Origin: Phragmites australis
Lineage: Eukaryota > Streptophyta > Magnoliopsida > Poales > Poaceae
DNA: 64,000 bases
Reading direction: 5' to 3'
NCBI RefSeq assembly: GCF_958298935.1
Contig: NC_084924.1
Span: forward strand, 27,129,819-27,193,818
A model generated the notes under the pieces. That model worked only from the letters and a program-made list of their open reading frames with translations. It did no database searches and was not told where the DNA came from. This document shows, one piece after another, positions 47,261 to 58,400 of the stretch. Numbering within the stretch: the first letter of the stretch is position 1; each line of letters begins with the position of its first letter. A program made the translations under genes and the position numbers.

Positions 47261-47722
47261 GAAAAAATAATAAATAATATTATGACTTATCAAGTTAATA
47301 TCCGATTCTAACTCAAAACTACGTAAGTGACGACGTAACATCGCTAAATTATATCTTGTTCGTTTGTTTTTCATGTAAGATTCGTTGCCCATGCGTGCGT
47401 AGCGTGCTAGGTTCCGGGCCGTACCAAACGATTAGACAATGTCAGCTGCTGCAACATGCATAGTACCAAAATGATTTGTACTTACCGCACACAGATATAA
47501 GATACTGGCTCTCCAACGAATAAACAACCTCAGCGAGCTGAGTGAAACATTTTGTCCACTGGGAAAATGGTTGTCAAAATATGCGCTCGCCGTCAGTCAA
47601 AATGCCATCTCTCGTGCAAGGTGAAACTTGCGCGTAGACTGTAGTCCTATGCTAGTACTGGTAGCTGTAGCAGCTTGCAGCTTGCTTTGGCCAGTACGTG
47701 AGCGCATGTGTGTGTGCTGCAG

Positions 47723-47759
<37 letters not shown>

Positions 47760-47787
47760 ATCCGCCTCTCGCGCGCTAAATATAATC
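47261..47787. other. Spacer with (CT)n microsatellite
   Basis: No gene is recognised. A (CT)n run of about 15 units lies at about 47728-47757, and AATATAATC (47779-47787) is the left target copy of the MITE that follows. Confidence 0.6.
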
Positions 47788-48291
47788 GGGATAATTCATG
47801 TGGTGCCACAGGTAAGCATGGCATTTCAGGAAACGTCATTGATAAAGGCGACATCCACAGAATGTCACTCCAAACCTAAAGTTGAGTCACACTATATTCT
47901 TTATTTCCCTTTTTTTTCCAACCCAAAATGATTTGTTCTTTGCCTGTTTTGCCCCTTCCTCAAACAAGACCTCAACCACACTCTAAATTACTTGAATCAG
48001 ACCGCTTACTACTGTTACGAATTGTGACTGTACTGATGAAGTGAAAAAAAATTTGCATGACCTTTTTTTCCATATATTGGTTAGAGCGTAATAACTCTTG
48101 TTTGAGGAAGGGGCAAAATAGATAAAGAACAAATCATTTTGGCCTGGAAAAAATGGGAAATAGAGAAGAGAAGTGGTAATGACATAGTGTGACCCAAATT
48201 TAGATTTGGAGTGGCATTCTTTGGATGTCATCCTTGTAGATGGCGTTCCCTGGAGTGCAATGCTTACTCGTGGCACCACATGAATTATCCG
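47788..48291. mobile_element. Mutator-like MITE with long inverted repeats
   Basis: This 504-bp element has roughly 190-bp terminal inverted repeats. The left starts GGGATAATTCATGTGGTGCC and the right ends GGCACCACATGAATTATCCG, with a central loop of about 120 bp. A perfect 9-bp target duplication AATATAATC (47779-47787 and 48292-48300) places it with Mutator-like elements. It encodes nothing recognisable. A transcript would fold into a long imperfect hairpin. Confidence 0.9.
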
Positions 48292-48300
48292 AATATAATC

Positions 48301-49805
48301 TAGCTCCTCGATCGTTGCATGCATGACTTGATGCGAGCTTTGGTACCTGATTGATGTTTGTGCACGAGATGCCAGGCAGGTTCTGCCAGCATCTTTCTCG
48401 GTCTCCTGGAAGCATCTGTCCCTTCCTTTGATTGCTTGTGCATGGTGGCTACTGATGGCTCGCGCGCGATGCAGTCAGGACGAGTAGATGATATTACAGA
48501 GAGTTCATTTCCTCTCGTCCATACATTTCCCCTATCTATACTAAAGAGCTTTGTTTCTTTTCTTTTTTTACTAAGACGGAGCCTGGATTCGACCAAGCTT
48601 TGAAGTGGCGCTAGCTTGACCCAAATTTACAATGTTCAAGGTGCCGTTGCATGGATTTTCCAAAGAAAATACTTAGTACAGCATGAATAGCTCCTAGGTA
48701 CAGTATATATGTTATACTTAATCAGTCTCTGGTTGTCAGTTCTGATGAGCGGTCCAAGTCGTATGATGCAAGCGTTGAAAACTTTACCTGAACACCTGAG
48801 GCTCTCTGCTTCTGATCCCTGAGCTGAGCAGCAGTAAATAATTTTACTTATCCCAGTAGTTTTGTGTTTGGGACAGAGTTTCACAGAGAGAGAAGGTGCA
48901 GCGCAGAAACAGGCTAGTGGCTCCCCTGGTCCTCTGCATCATGTTCACTGGAGTACGTACTCGCAGGTCGCAGCCTGCAGGGTAGCGGCGAGGCAGGTGG
49001 GCCCCTTCTGTAGGACTGACATTTCGCTGGATGGAAGTGTGCCTGTCTATGATGCTCTCCCTACCTACATACCTACCTACCTACCTCGAGATCTCTGCTA
49101 ATTTTATTTTGTTTTGTTCTATTTTCCTTGTACTGTGCCAGTAGTTCATTTCTTATTCCACTGAGGGGCGCACTCACGCAGAGGTGAAAGCAACAGATGC
49201 AGTGTTATATTACAGTAGTAAGTACTACGTAGGAGTAACAATTTGGGACTAGTATACACTACAAAATAGCAAATATTTCTCTAGCGTTACCTTATTGAAT
49301 GGACGATGGTGTAGTACATTATGTATACACTTTTCTATATACTATAATCTTGTTGGGTATTACTTGTCAGTGATTTTTTATTGCTAATTTGTTTTTCTCA
49401 AAAACTTGAGGAATGTCTAAATTGCAATAAAAAATCCTCGGACACTTTGAGATTTTTTTAAAGAAGAACGGTAACCTTGGCCATTTCCAAATAACACTCG
49501 CGAAAGCTGGGAATTTTTTTAAAGAAGATCGGTAACATCTCGGGTTGAGCTGGTCCTTTTCGATGAACGACAGTATCCTAGCATAATACTCGGGCACTCG
49601 TTGTTAACCTCTTGAGTGTTCTGTTCATAGCAGCGAAGCCAACCATAAAACTATCATAATTTTAATTTACAATGATTTTATTGCCACCATAAAAGATCAT
49701 GGTAATAGTTGTTGATAACAAAAAATGACACTTTGATAGTTGGGTGAAGTCATGCTTTGCTCATTACATTAGCCGGATAATTGAATTATTGATTTGGTTG
49801 TTTAG
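48301..49805. other. No gene recognised; (CTAC)n run
   Basis: No supportable coding sequence. A short (CTAC)n run lies at about 49063-49085. AT-rich sequence with poly-T runs follows (49370-49530). Confidence 0.45.
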
Positions 49806-49976
49806 GAAAAGGGAGATAGGCATGGAGAAGATCAAGCTGTTGCAACGCCTAGGTCATATGCGAGATTTAAAAGGATTGATACTGCATTTTATAAGCCTGA
49901 AGCTAAGGTCGCTGTATTAGGCTTGCTCGGCATTGACTTGTGGGTGCAGGTAGCGACATACATGATCAAGATTAGG
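49806..49976 (+). other. Exon-like open stretch cut by the gypsy LTR
   Basis: After a T-rich tract and a GTTTAG acceptor-like site, 57 codons stay open (starting EKGDRHGEDQ, containing RFKRIDTAFYKPEAKVAVLG) up to the start of the gypsy LTR at 49977. Composition is protein-like but I do not recognise the family. It may be an exon of a host gene or of an older element, or chance. Confidence 0.25.
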
Positions 49977-50815
49977 TGTTGGACACATACCAACCATGAA
50001 GCCCGATCACGGCTCGACCACAACGCTCGACTACCAGACCACGATATCTCGACCACGGTGCTCGATCATGGCGCTCGACCATAGTGCTTGACCACGACAG
50101 CTACATCTGATGGATCGAGTAGGGCAAGGGGTGCTCTTGCAGTATGTATGCATGCACGCAAGGAATTGTGCGGTTCAAAGCAAGGAATAGGAGACCGAAT
50201 TAAAGTAACTAGATTTGCCACGGTTCAAGTGTTTCACGCATGAATTAGAAGGTGTGCTTGGCTTTCTTTTAGAGAAGAGATACATTTATGTGGATTGGAA
50301 AGGTGGGAGAGTTCTATACGTGCAGGATATGGTAGAATAGGATTTCTTGCCAATTTTGAGCAGTTGTACGTGACCTGAAGCTAGGACTTGGAGATTTGTT
50401 CAGTCTCAGGAATCAAAGAAACAGAGTTTGTTATGATCTGGACATGACCGACTTGGAGATATCGAATCCTACTCAGCTGACAAGCCAGAGACCAGGCGCC
50501 CTATATAAGAGGAAGGATCATGGCCGATTGCACGCATCATCAAGTCAATCACCAAAAAATATTGCATCTACTTTCTTTTACTTCCTGTGCATAGAGTAGT
50601 TTAGGGTTAGCTTTTTATTGCTGCTCAAATCCCCAAGGTTTGGATAGTAGTACTTTGTTGATTTGCTTGAAAATCAACCCGACAGTAGCTCTTCTAGTTG
50701 ATGTTCAAAATTTTTTGCTTGTTTGCTCATAAATAAGTCACGATTTCCCTACAAAATTGGGATAGTTATCAAGGATTTGTGTGTTGCACGGGTTGCAAAA
50801 TCTTGTGCCAATACA
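49977..50815 (+). repeat. 5' LTR of the gypsy element
   Basis: It starts TGTTGGACACATACC and ends TGTGCCAATACA, directly before the primer-binding site. A TATA box (CTATATAAGAGG, about 50511) precedes a short transcribed part. Near the left end there is a run of CTCGACCA/GCTCGACCA words (about 50015-50100). The 3' LTR and target duplication lie outside the window. Confidence 0.75.
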
Positions 50816-50817
50816 AA

Positions 50818-50835
50818 TTGGTGACTCCGCTGCGG
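50818..50835 (+). other. Primer-binding-site-like sequence
   Basis: TTGGTGACTCCGCTGCGG lies 2-3 bp after the LTR end, where the tRNA primer would pair. I did not assign the tRNA. Confidence 0.55.
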
Positions 50836-50908
50836 AACGAGGGTTCTCCATCGACATCTACACCAAGAATTTCGGCGAATACTTTCCCTTCCTAGCTGCT
50901 GTCCGACC

Positions 50909-51965
50909 ATGGCTAACGAGGGGGCCAAAATCAGCCCCGACAATATCAACGCACCGACGCTTGAAGAGCTGCTCGAGGATGACCACCAAGCTATTGAAGC
51001 TCAAAAGCGGGAGGTGGAGAGGATGATGCTTGCGTGCTACCAAAAGACAAGACAAGGGGTGATCAAAAAGAGTGATCCAACACCGATTATCTACACAAGA
51101 CCCGAGGTAAAGTACAATTTGAGTGATTCTCCTCTTGCTTTGCAAATACAAATCGCGCATATGGTCGATCAATCTGTAGGTGCTGCTATGTGTAACAAAT
51201 TTGATACATTACCTAAAGTTTTAGATCAATCACTCAATAGCCGTTTCGAATCTATAGCTCTTGAGATGCAAGGTATTAAAGACACACTAAAGCAACACCT
51301 GTCATATAATGCTAGTGCTTCAACTTCTAACATTGATAGTAAAATTAAGCAAGGTCCTTTTGATTCATCGGCAAAATTTATACCACCTATGCCTATACAA
51401 CAAGACATGTCGATGCAACAAATTCATAGCCGAACTAATGTTGTACGTTCTGCCAACATTGTGACGTCACCGCTTACTACACCATATGCTATTAAACTGG
51501 AGGTCACACCATTTTCTTTTCCGTTGCCAAACACTACATCTAGTGTAACTAACTTGGTTCCACATGTAGCTAGTCACAATAGCCGAGTTAATGAAATTTT
51601 AGCAAACATGCCGTTAACTCCATATAATGCCGTAGAATGTACTAAACATCCTATACCTCCACAAGGCTTCGGCATCCTTTATAGTCCATTTCTAGAAACT
51701 TATTTTAATGTTCCTCCACAAAGTACTCCATATATGCAGCCCGCAATGTTGCGTTCTCATGATACACCACAACCACATTCTTTTAGGCAGCAAAAACAAA
51801 TTAATGTGACTCCTACTCGGCCCGCAGCTGACCAGACTATGAGGCATGAAAGTATTATAGAGCAAATGGTTAGTCTTTTGAGGGAGAATTTTGGGGTAGA
51901 ACCTAAAGGTAGGGCACGTGTTTATCAAAAACCTTATCCTGATTATTATGATACAATTTCATATC
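50909..51965 (+). pseudogene. Gypsy gag, N-terminal part
   Basis: An open frame begins MANEGAKISPDNINAPTLEE and continues through a Pro/Thr-rich linker to a PYPDYYDTISY motif, where the solo LTR interrupts it at 51965/51966. The ORF's last 28 codons (to 52051) are LTR sequence, not gag. The start at 50909 is the first ATG after the primer-binding site. The N-terminal half is a low-complexity region preceding the capsid-like domain that resumes at 53462. Confidence 0.8.
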
Positions 51966-53456
51966 TGTCGGTGTATTTAGAACCAGGGGTCCCTAAGTCC
52001 CGAGGCCAGGCCGGCCATCCACCACATGTCACCACCCTGCAAGGTAAGTAGAAGCTAAGTCCCGGGAGAAGGTGCTCGGGGCCGCCGCCTCTGGTTCCCG
52101 AGCACCCTAGTTCCCCGATGATCCGCAGAGCCCAAATACCAAGAAGGAAGTGCTCGGGAGAGAGTGCTCGGGGCTGCACGTGGCAGCCCCCGAGGACTCG
52201 GTGCCCCGAAGGTCCCATCGAAGTGCTCGGGAGAGAGTGCTCGGGGCTGCACGTGGCAGCCCCCGAGGACTCGGTGCCCCGAAGGTCCCATCGAAGTGCT
52301 CGGGAGAGAGTGCTCGGGGCTGCACGTGGCAGCCCCCGAGGACTCGGTGCCCCGAAGGTCCCACCGAAGTGCTCGGGAGAGAGTGCTCGGGGCTGCACGT
52401 GGCAGCCCCTGAGGACTCGGTGCCCCGAAGGTCCCACCGAAGTGCTCGGGAGAGAGTGCTCGGGGCTGCACGTGGCAGCCCCCGAGGACTCGGTTCCCCG
52501 AAGGTTCGCGCAAGATCATTCAACGACCCGAAGGGTCCCGTCGTCAGGGTGTCATCCAGTCAAAGGCCCAATGCCGCATTTAATAGGCACGCGCGGTCTG
52601 ACATCCTGACATCCTGACATTCTCAGCTGCCCACGCCCCAGTGTCAGACCCTGTCATGCACTGGCAGAGGGCCGTGGGTCCATTAAATGCACGGGTCCCG
52701 TCCCGTTTCATCCAGGTGCCTCGGGATAACGTTGCCAGAATCGAAGCGCTCCGCCTGCCACCCTGCCCTGGCAGAAGAACAAGACAGGGTGGGCGCACCG
52801 GGCACCTCTGAGGCTGCCCGGTGGGCCCCTTTTATGGCGCCCCGAGGCTTCCGCAGCGGCTGGTGGTCGAATGCGCGCCGCATTTCTCCACCGCCCCTGT
52901 CACTTCGCCAAGATGAAATGATTACGCCTTTCTCCGTGGCACCTTGGCATTCGCGTCCCCTCTTTCCCATTCAGGATATGTTGAGGTCGGCGCGCCTATA
53001 AAAGGAAAGGATGGAGAACACTAAAAAAGGAGAGAGCAACAGCCCCCGACCACAAGACGACCAAGAGACCAGACAACCAACAATCTCCGGCGAACCAGGC
53101 CAAAGATAGATCGACAGACACTCGAACCAGCTCAAGTTAAGCTAGAACATAAGAGCCTCAAGCTCTTTGTAAACAGTTCTCCCCTTAGAACCAGATACCT
53201 CCTTGAAGAATCCCCTTCAAGGATAAATATAGCGCTCATACAGGAGTAGGGTGTTACGCCTCCGTGCGGCCCGAACCTGTCTAAAACCCAGCGTACCCAC
53301 TTTTCCTTGCATTAGGGTGATCGTCTCCCACTAGCCATCGCATTTATTTCCGTTCCCGCTTATTTCCCACACAAGCTTTTCCAGGATCATCCCCCCGGCC
53401 GAATCTCTAAAAAGGGGTCTCTCGGGATCCCTGCGACAGGAGTTCACTCTCCGACA
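51966..53456 (+). repeat. Solo LTR inserted in gypsy gag
   Basis: The ends TGTCGG and CCGACA are inverted repeats, and the 5-bp target duplication ATATC is perfect (51961-51965 and 53457-53461). It has a TATA box (CTATAAAAGG, about 52996) and a U3 with five 73-bp repeats. No gag or pol is present. At 1491 bp it is a solo LTR, probably of a gypsy element. Confidence 0.92.
52148..52513. repeat. Five 73-bp repeats carrying a G-box palindrome
   Basis: Units start at 52148, 52221, 52294, 52367 and 52440, exactly 73 bp apart, and are nearly identical. Each has GTGCTCGGGAGAGAGTGCTC and then the imperfect palindrome CTCGGGGCTGCACGTGGCAG continuing CCCCCGAG, with a G-box (CACGTG) near its centre. Because 73 is not a multiple of three, the unit is read in all three frames in turn. 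This is why long overlapping ORFs appear on both strands. Confidence 0.95.
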
Positions 53457-53461
53457 ATATC

Positions 53462-54160
53462 CTCGTGGGTTTGAAGTGCCTAATTTTATTAAATTTATTA
53501 GGGAGGATGGTAGAACCACATTGGAACATATAAGACAATTTCTTGCACAATGTGGTGAGACCGGTGGTAGTGATACTTTCATATTGTGTTTATTTCCTTT
53601 GTCACTTTCCGGCAATGCATTTACTTGGTTTACTTCACTTGCGCCAAATTCTATTCATGCATGGGCACAACTTGAGCAAAAGTTTCATGAATATTTTTAC
53701 GTCGGAGACGCAGAGTTGAGGTTAATACACTTAACATCGGTTACACAAAAATATAATGAGTCCATCTCTAAATATATTAGAAGGTTTAGAGATACTAAAA
53801 ACTGATGTTTTAATGTAGAGCTCTCCGATAGAAATCTCGTGGACCTAACTTTTTATAGTTTGCTTGCACATATAAAAGAAATGGTAGAAGGGCAATAATT
53901 TTCAGATGTGAACCAAGTATTGCAGCGAGCTCTGGCTCAAGAAAGCCATGCCAAAGAGCATAGAAAATTCCAAAAATTTAGTGAGAAGAACAAGGTTGAT
54001 CATCCTGGAGTTAATGTAGTTGAATATGATGATGTTTCATCAGATGAGGAGGGTGTTGATACGTGTGTAGCTGAGTGGGCATAGAAGTCTAAGTCTAGAC
54101 CATTTATATGCTCCACTTTGAAGCCGACTCCACAAAAGAATCAAAAGAAGAAATAAAATT
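53462..54160 (+). pseudogene. Gypsy gag, capsid-like part
   Basis: The frame resumes after the solo LTR with PNFIKFIREDGRTTLEHIRQ and then FPLSLSGNAFTWFTSL and KFHEYFY, the retrotransposon gag domain common to gypsy elements. It is open to a TGA at 53803-53805. After that, recognisable gag residues (LSDRNLVDLTFYSLL, QRALAQESHAKEH) continue between further stops. It would have formed the particle coat. Confidence 0.85.
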
Positions 54161-55540
54161 CATGTTTGATGTTTCTATGTGTGATAGGATATTTGATCTT
54201 TTGCTACAGGAAAAATGGATTAGTTTACCTCCTCACCATGTCATTCCACCAGCAAAAGACTTAAAGAAGCATGCATAGTGCAAATGGCACTATTCTTATT
54301 TTCATGCTACTAATGATTGCAATGTCTTCCATCGGCAGGTTCGATCAGCCATAAATGAAGGACAATTGAAGTTTGGAAAGGGTCCAAAGATGCAATTGGA
54401 CACGCAGCCCTTTTCGGTCAACACAATTGAGTTTGAGAACAAGAAAGTGCTTGTTTGGCCATCGCAGGCCGAATCTACAAAAGGGAAGGTCGTTGTGACT
54501 GGAGAAAGTATCATAGAAGTGTTGGGGGATGCAAGAGAGGTGGCAAGAAAAATTCAGATTATGAGCACTCCCGAAGGCGGTGAAAATATCAAAATCACCG
54601 TGCAAACACCAAGCCCCGCGGTTGCCCAAAGTAGTAAGCCCAAAATGATCAAACCAAAGAGCCCTGAGCATGAGTGGAAGATTAATGAGGGAAAATTTCA
54701 TAGCCCAAAATGCAATGATAGGCCAAAACCCACTTTCAAAGCGCTTTTGGCTAAATATGAAGATGGGAAGGCCGTCCAAAAGAGGGGCAGTCGGCTTGCT
54801 GTCCATAGGTGGCCAAGATCACTGCCAAGACATGAGTATAAGGCTTGGGAACATCAAGGAAGTGGATTTGTTTCTGCAGGGCCATATCCACCATTTGGGC
54901 CACCAATGCCTATGCCGATCATGTCACCCTAGCTAGACAGCACCACGAAGGCCAGTGTTTGAAAGATTGTAACGTCCCAAAAGTGACTGGTTTACCCAAA
55001 AGAATCGGTCTAGTGATGGGAGGACAAATACGCCTAACAAGAAAGTATACTAGGTGAAGAAGGATGCCAACATGAGTATCAGTTCAGATCTGAAAAAGGT
55101 GGAGAAAAGGCTGGTTGATGAAGAAAAAGAAGGAGAAAAACAGCCAGCCGTTACCTAACAACTTGCAAGCATTTAAGGAGATTTGGGTGTGCATTCGGGT
55201 GAGCAGCTGGCTGCTGTTTTTGCATCTGCTCCCGCATGTCCAGAGGGTGTTCCAGGTGGCAGGGAGTATGTGGAGATATCCAAAACTCAAGGAGGGAGAC
55301 CCTTGCTGCCTGGGACAAAGCCGCAGCGCCATTGGTGCCCCCTCGGTCTTTCACACTCTCAAAAGAGGAGGCTTCAAAGGCTGCACATGCAAGAATTGAG
55401 AGAAGCCAAGGCAGAGAAGCTGCGAGATGAAGTTTTCAATGAGGTGAAGCCTATGGTTGCTGTCCGGAAGGAGTGGAGAGCAAAACTGCTTCAATCCCCA
55501 AGCAATGATGAAGATATGTTGGAGGATGAACCATTGCTAA
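54161..55540 (+). pseudogene. Gypsy gag-pro linker region
   Basis: Pieces typical of this family's region between gag and protease are visible: CDRIFDLLLQEKWISLPP (about 54178), CKWHYSYFHATNDCNVFHRQ (about 54280), an open frame at 54366-54932 with EHEWKINEGKFHSPKC, and RHWCPLGLSHSQKRRLQRL (about 55325). Frame changes and stops separate them. The Cys/His pattern near 54280 resembles a nucleic-acid-binding segment. Confidence 0.7.
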
Positions 55541-55851
55541 GTGATGTACCCCGCCGCCCGAGGGTATGGTGTGAATATGGTGTTTACATTGCCTTTGGAA
55601 TTCCATGCACAAGATGAAGAAGAAGTGGCTCAGTTATGCCTTGGTTCTAAGGAAGTTATATTTGAGAAATCTGAAGAATCGAGCCGTCATTTGAATCCAC
55701 TATATGTCAAAGGGCATATCAATGGTAGGCCAATACCTAGGATGTTGGTTGATGGAGGAGCTAGTGTCAATTTGATGCCATATTCTATTTTCAAGAAGTT
55801 TGGGAGAGAGGACATCGAGCTTGTGAAGACAAATATGGTTTTTAATGGCTT
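55541..55851 (+). pseudogene. Gypsy protease, 5' part
   Basis: The frame contains RPIPRMLVDGGASVNLMPYS, the active-site region of a retroviral-type aspartic protease (DGGAS here). It reads on to VKTNMVFNGF, where the copia-type element is inserted at 55851/55852. The other half of the domain lies at 61032 onward. The enzyme would have cut the element's polyprotein. Confidence 0.85.
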
Positions 55852-57549
55852 TATAGCGAAAATAGTCCTATTAGGCCATGATTGTGATTTTGGTGATTAA
55901 TGACAACATAGTCAATGGAACTAACATGTTTGTCAAGAATATATGTTCGTAGATCTCATGGATACAATACATTAAGAAGTCACCGCAGCCGTGATAAAAT
56001 TTGATTGAATTGGAAAAAGTCCCAGAGAAATTATTCTCACCGGAAGGTCCGACGCTGGAAAAATTGCACTCATCGGAGCATTATGTCCAGAGGCAGTTTG
56101 CCTCACCGAATAATCCGGTGATAAAGAATATACATGCCAGAGAAATTCTGTCAGAAGGGGTCAGAGTGGATTGCACTCACCGGAACGTCCAGACGATTAG
56201 AAGAGGATGTACACTGGACTATTTCTTGTAGAGAAGAATTCAAGCACAGAAGATCAAAGATCAACTCACCGGATAGTTCGGTGATGAAGTGATGCATACC
56301 GGAGGCTTCACTGGAGTATTTAACAGAATATATGGAAAATCCAAAAAAGGAGAAGTTCAACACACTGGAAGGTCCGGTGATGAAGACACTGCACACCAGA
56401 GGTTTCACTGGAGCATTTAACAGAAGGTGTAGAAAATCCAGAAAAGAAGAAGTTCTACACACCGGAAGGTTTGGTGATGAAGACAGTGCACACCAGAGTA
56501 TTTTGTGCAGAGAAGAAGTTTGGCGCGGTCTAGCTCAGGGTAACTCACCGGATGGTCCGATGATGAAGAGGATGTATACACTGGAGTATCTAGTGTTCAG
56601 AAGAATTCTGAGTGGAGTTTCAACGGCTAGTTTTTGAGAATGTACACACTAGATAGTCTGATGCTTGTACCTCTGTTAACGCTGGATCAACCGGTGTTCA
56701 CAGAATATTTGAGCCGTTGGGATAACGACTAGTCCGCTGGGTTGAGGCTATAAATACCCCTTCACTCATTCATTTGGTAGAGCTGGAGTCCATAGAAACC
56801 CTTGTACACATAAGAAGACATCCAAGCCATCCAAGAGCATAAAGTGTTTATCCAAGGCAATTAAGCACACTATTAGCAAGTGATTAGTGTTTATAGGCCT
56901 GGAGAGAAAAGTTGCTAAGTGCTACAACTTAGAGTGTGGATCAAGAAGTGATCCAAGCTTGTATCTCTTGGTACGCCGGCACATCGGAGTCTTTGTGACT
57001 CGCCGGCGGTAACTTGTTGACCCTCCGACTTGGTGCGGAGTGGTGACAAGAGGATTGTGCGGGGACGCAAATGCCCTTGTCTTTGTAACTAAAGCTCTGA
57101 AGTGAAGATGGCGTACAAGTGACTGGAAGAGAGGTTAGTGGTGAGACCTCGCCTTGGTGGCTTGGTGGCTCATCGTGCTTGAGGCCTTGTCTTGGTGACT
57201 TGGTATCTCAAGAGCCGTGACCGGAAGAGACTTGGCGACCGTGAGCATATCCTTTGTGGAGCTTCAACGTGGACTAGGGGTGGCTTGTATGCCACCGATA
57301 CCACGGGATAAAAATTCCGGATAAAAATTCCATGTGCTAAGTTTGTCTCTCTACCTCATTTACGTTTCCGCATTTACATACTTGTAATTTACCTTGCAAT
57401 TCTCTTAAGCGGTAGAGTAGACACACTAGATAAGCCTAGAGCACATTTAGATAGAAATTGAGATAGGCTTATCCTGTGAAAGTTTTGGAGCCAATAGTTT
57501 TTAAGTGTCCTAGTTCATCCCCCTCTTAGGACGTCCTCGATCCCCTGTA
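55852..57549 (+). repeat. 5' LTR of the copia-type element
   Basis: It starts TATAGCGAAAATAG (TG mutated to TA) and ends CGATCCCCTGTA. It carries nine or ten CACCGGA-N3-TCCGGTG-like palindromes (56038-56700) and a TATA box at 56759 (TATAAATA). It is longer than the 3' LTR by about 330 bp, mainly because the 3' copy lacks parts matching about 56995-57230 and 56210-56290. Confidence 0.88.
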
Positions 57550-57570
57550 ATTAGTTTCAGAGCCTCGTGC
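57550..57570 (+). other. Primer-binding site (initiator tRNA-Met type)
   Basis: ATTAGTTTCAGAGCC directly follows the 5' LTR. It differs at two positions from the usual ATTGGTATCAGAGCC, which pairs with initiator tRNA-Met in many plant copia elements. Confidence 0.75.
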
Positions 57571-58400
57571 TCTTCAATTGGGCTTAACCGCCTAGAGTTG
57601 TGATATCCGAGGTTATGGATGAATATTGGTAGTGCTCCACACTTTGACAGCCCTTATGATGAACTCGTTCATTTGATCAATGAGCAATAAAGGGCCCCTA
57701 AGAAATAATCAAAAGAGCTTAAGAAATTTAATGTACTTAATGACATTCATGCTACCTTTGTTTCTAATTATGAACAATTATTGTGCTAATTCAATTTGCT
57801 AAACAAGGAGCATGAAAAGCTTAAAGCCAAATTTGAGTGCATTGAATCTCAAACTAAGGTCCCTTTGAAGCAATCTACCTCTTTTTTAATTACAATCCTA
57901 AGGTAGATGCTTCCACTTCTTGTGCTGATTTTATCTAGCTCACCCCTTTGCAATCATCTAATGAACTCATTGCACAAGAAAATGGTGGTGAGCTCAAGCA
58001 AGAAGTGGAGAAGCTCAAGAAGAACTTAGCAAGACTAAAGGGTAAGAACCATGTCCAACCTCCTTAAGATAACCATGCCACAATGGTTAAGAAGCTTGTG
58101 GAGGGGCCTACCGTGACATGCTTCAAGTGCCATCAAGAAGGCCACAAGTCCTTCCAATGCAAGCAAGTCAAGAAGAAGATAAACCTCTCCAAAAAGACCT
58201 TCAACATCTACACCAATCCCAACTACAAGAGAAAGACCAAGAGTAACCACTACAAGCTCAAGAAGAAGAACAATAGCAAAGTGGTTGCACATATAGTTGG
58301 GACAAAGGATCGGGGGTGGAATCAACCTATTTGGGTGCCCAAGGAAGTCATCACCAACGTGAAAGGGTCTCAATCGGTTTGGGTTCCAAAGAAAACTTAA
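57571..58400 (+). pseudogene. Copia gag remnant with zinc knuckle
   Basis: Stops break the first part (57610-58080), but Lys/Glu-rich gag wording is visible (EVEKLKKNLARLKGK-like). An open stretch at 58083-58400 contains the CCHC knuckle CFKCHQEGHKSFQC (58119-58160). It then has a basic tail and repeated WVPK motifs. The nucleocapsid part would bind the element's RNA. Confidence 0.85.

Noticed and set aside
51946..52617. Six overlapping ORFs of 82-163 codons on both strands
   Set aside because: They arise from the five 73-bp repeats. As 73 = 3x24+1, the unit is read in each frame in turn and it lacks stops, so the same peptides appear in several frames. They lie inside a solo LTR.
56038..56700. 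Regularly spaced short palindromes suggesting a CRISPR array
   Set aside because: The spacing varies, the repeats are degenerate and there are no cas genes. The block is the U3 of an LTR present in two copies, in a plant genome.
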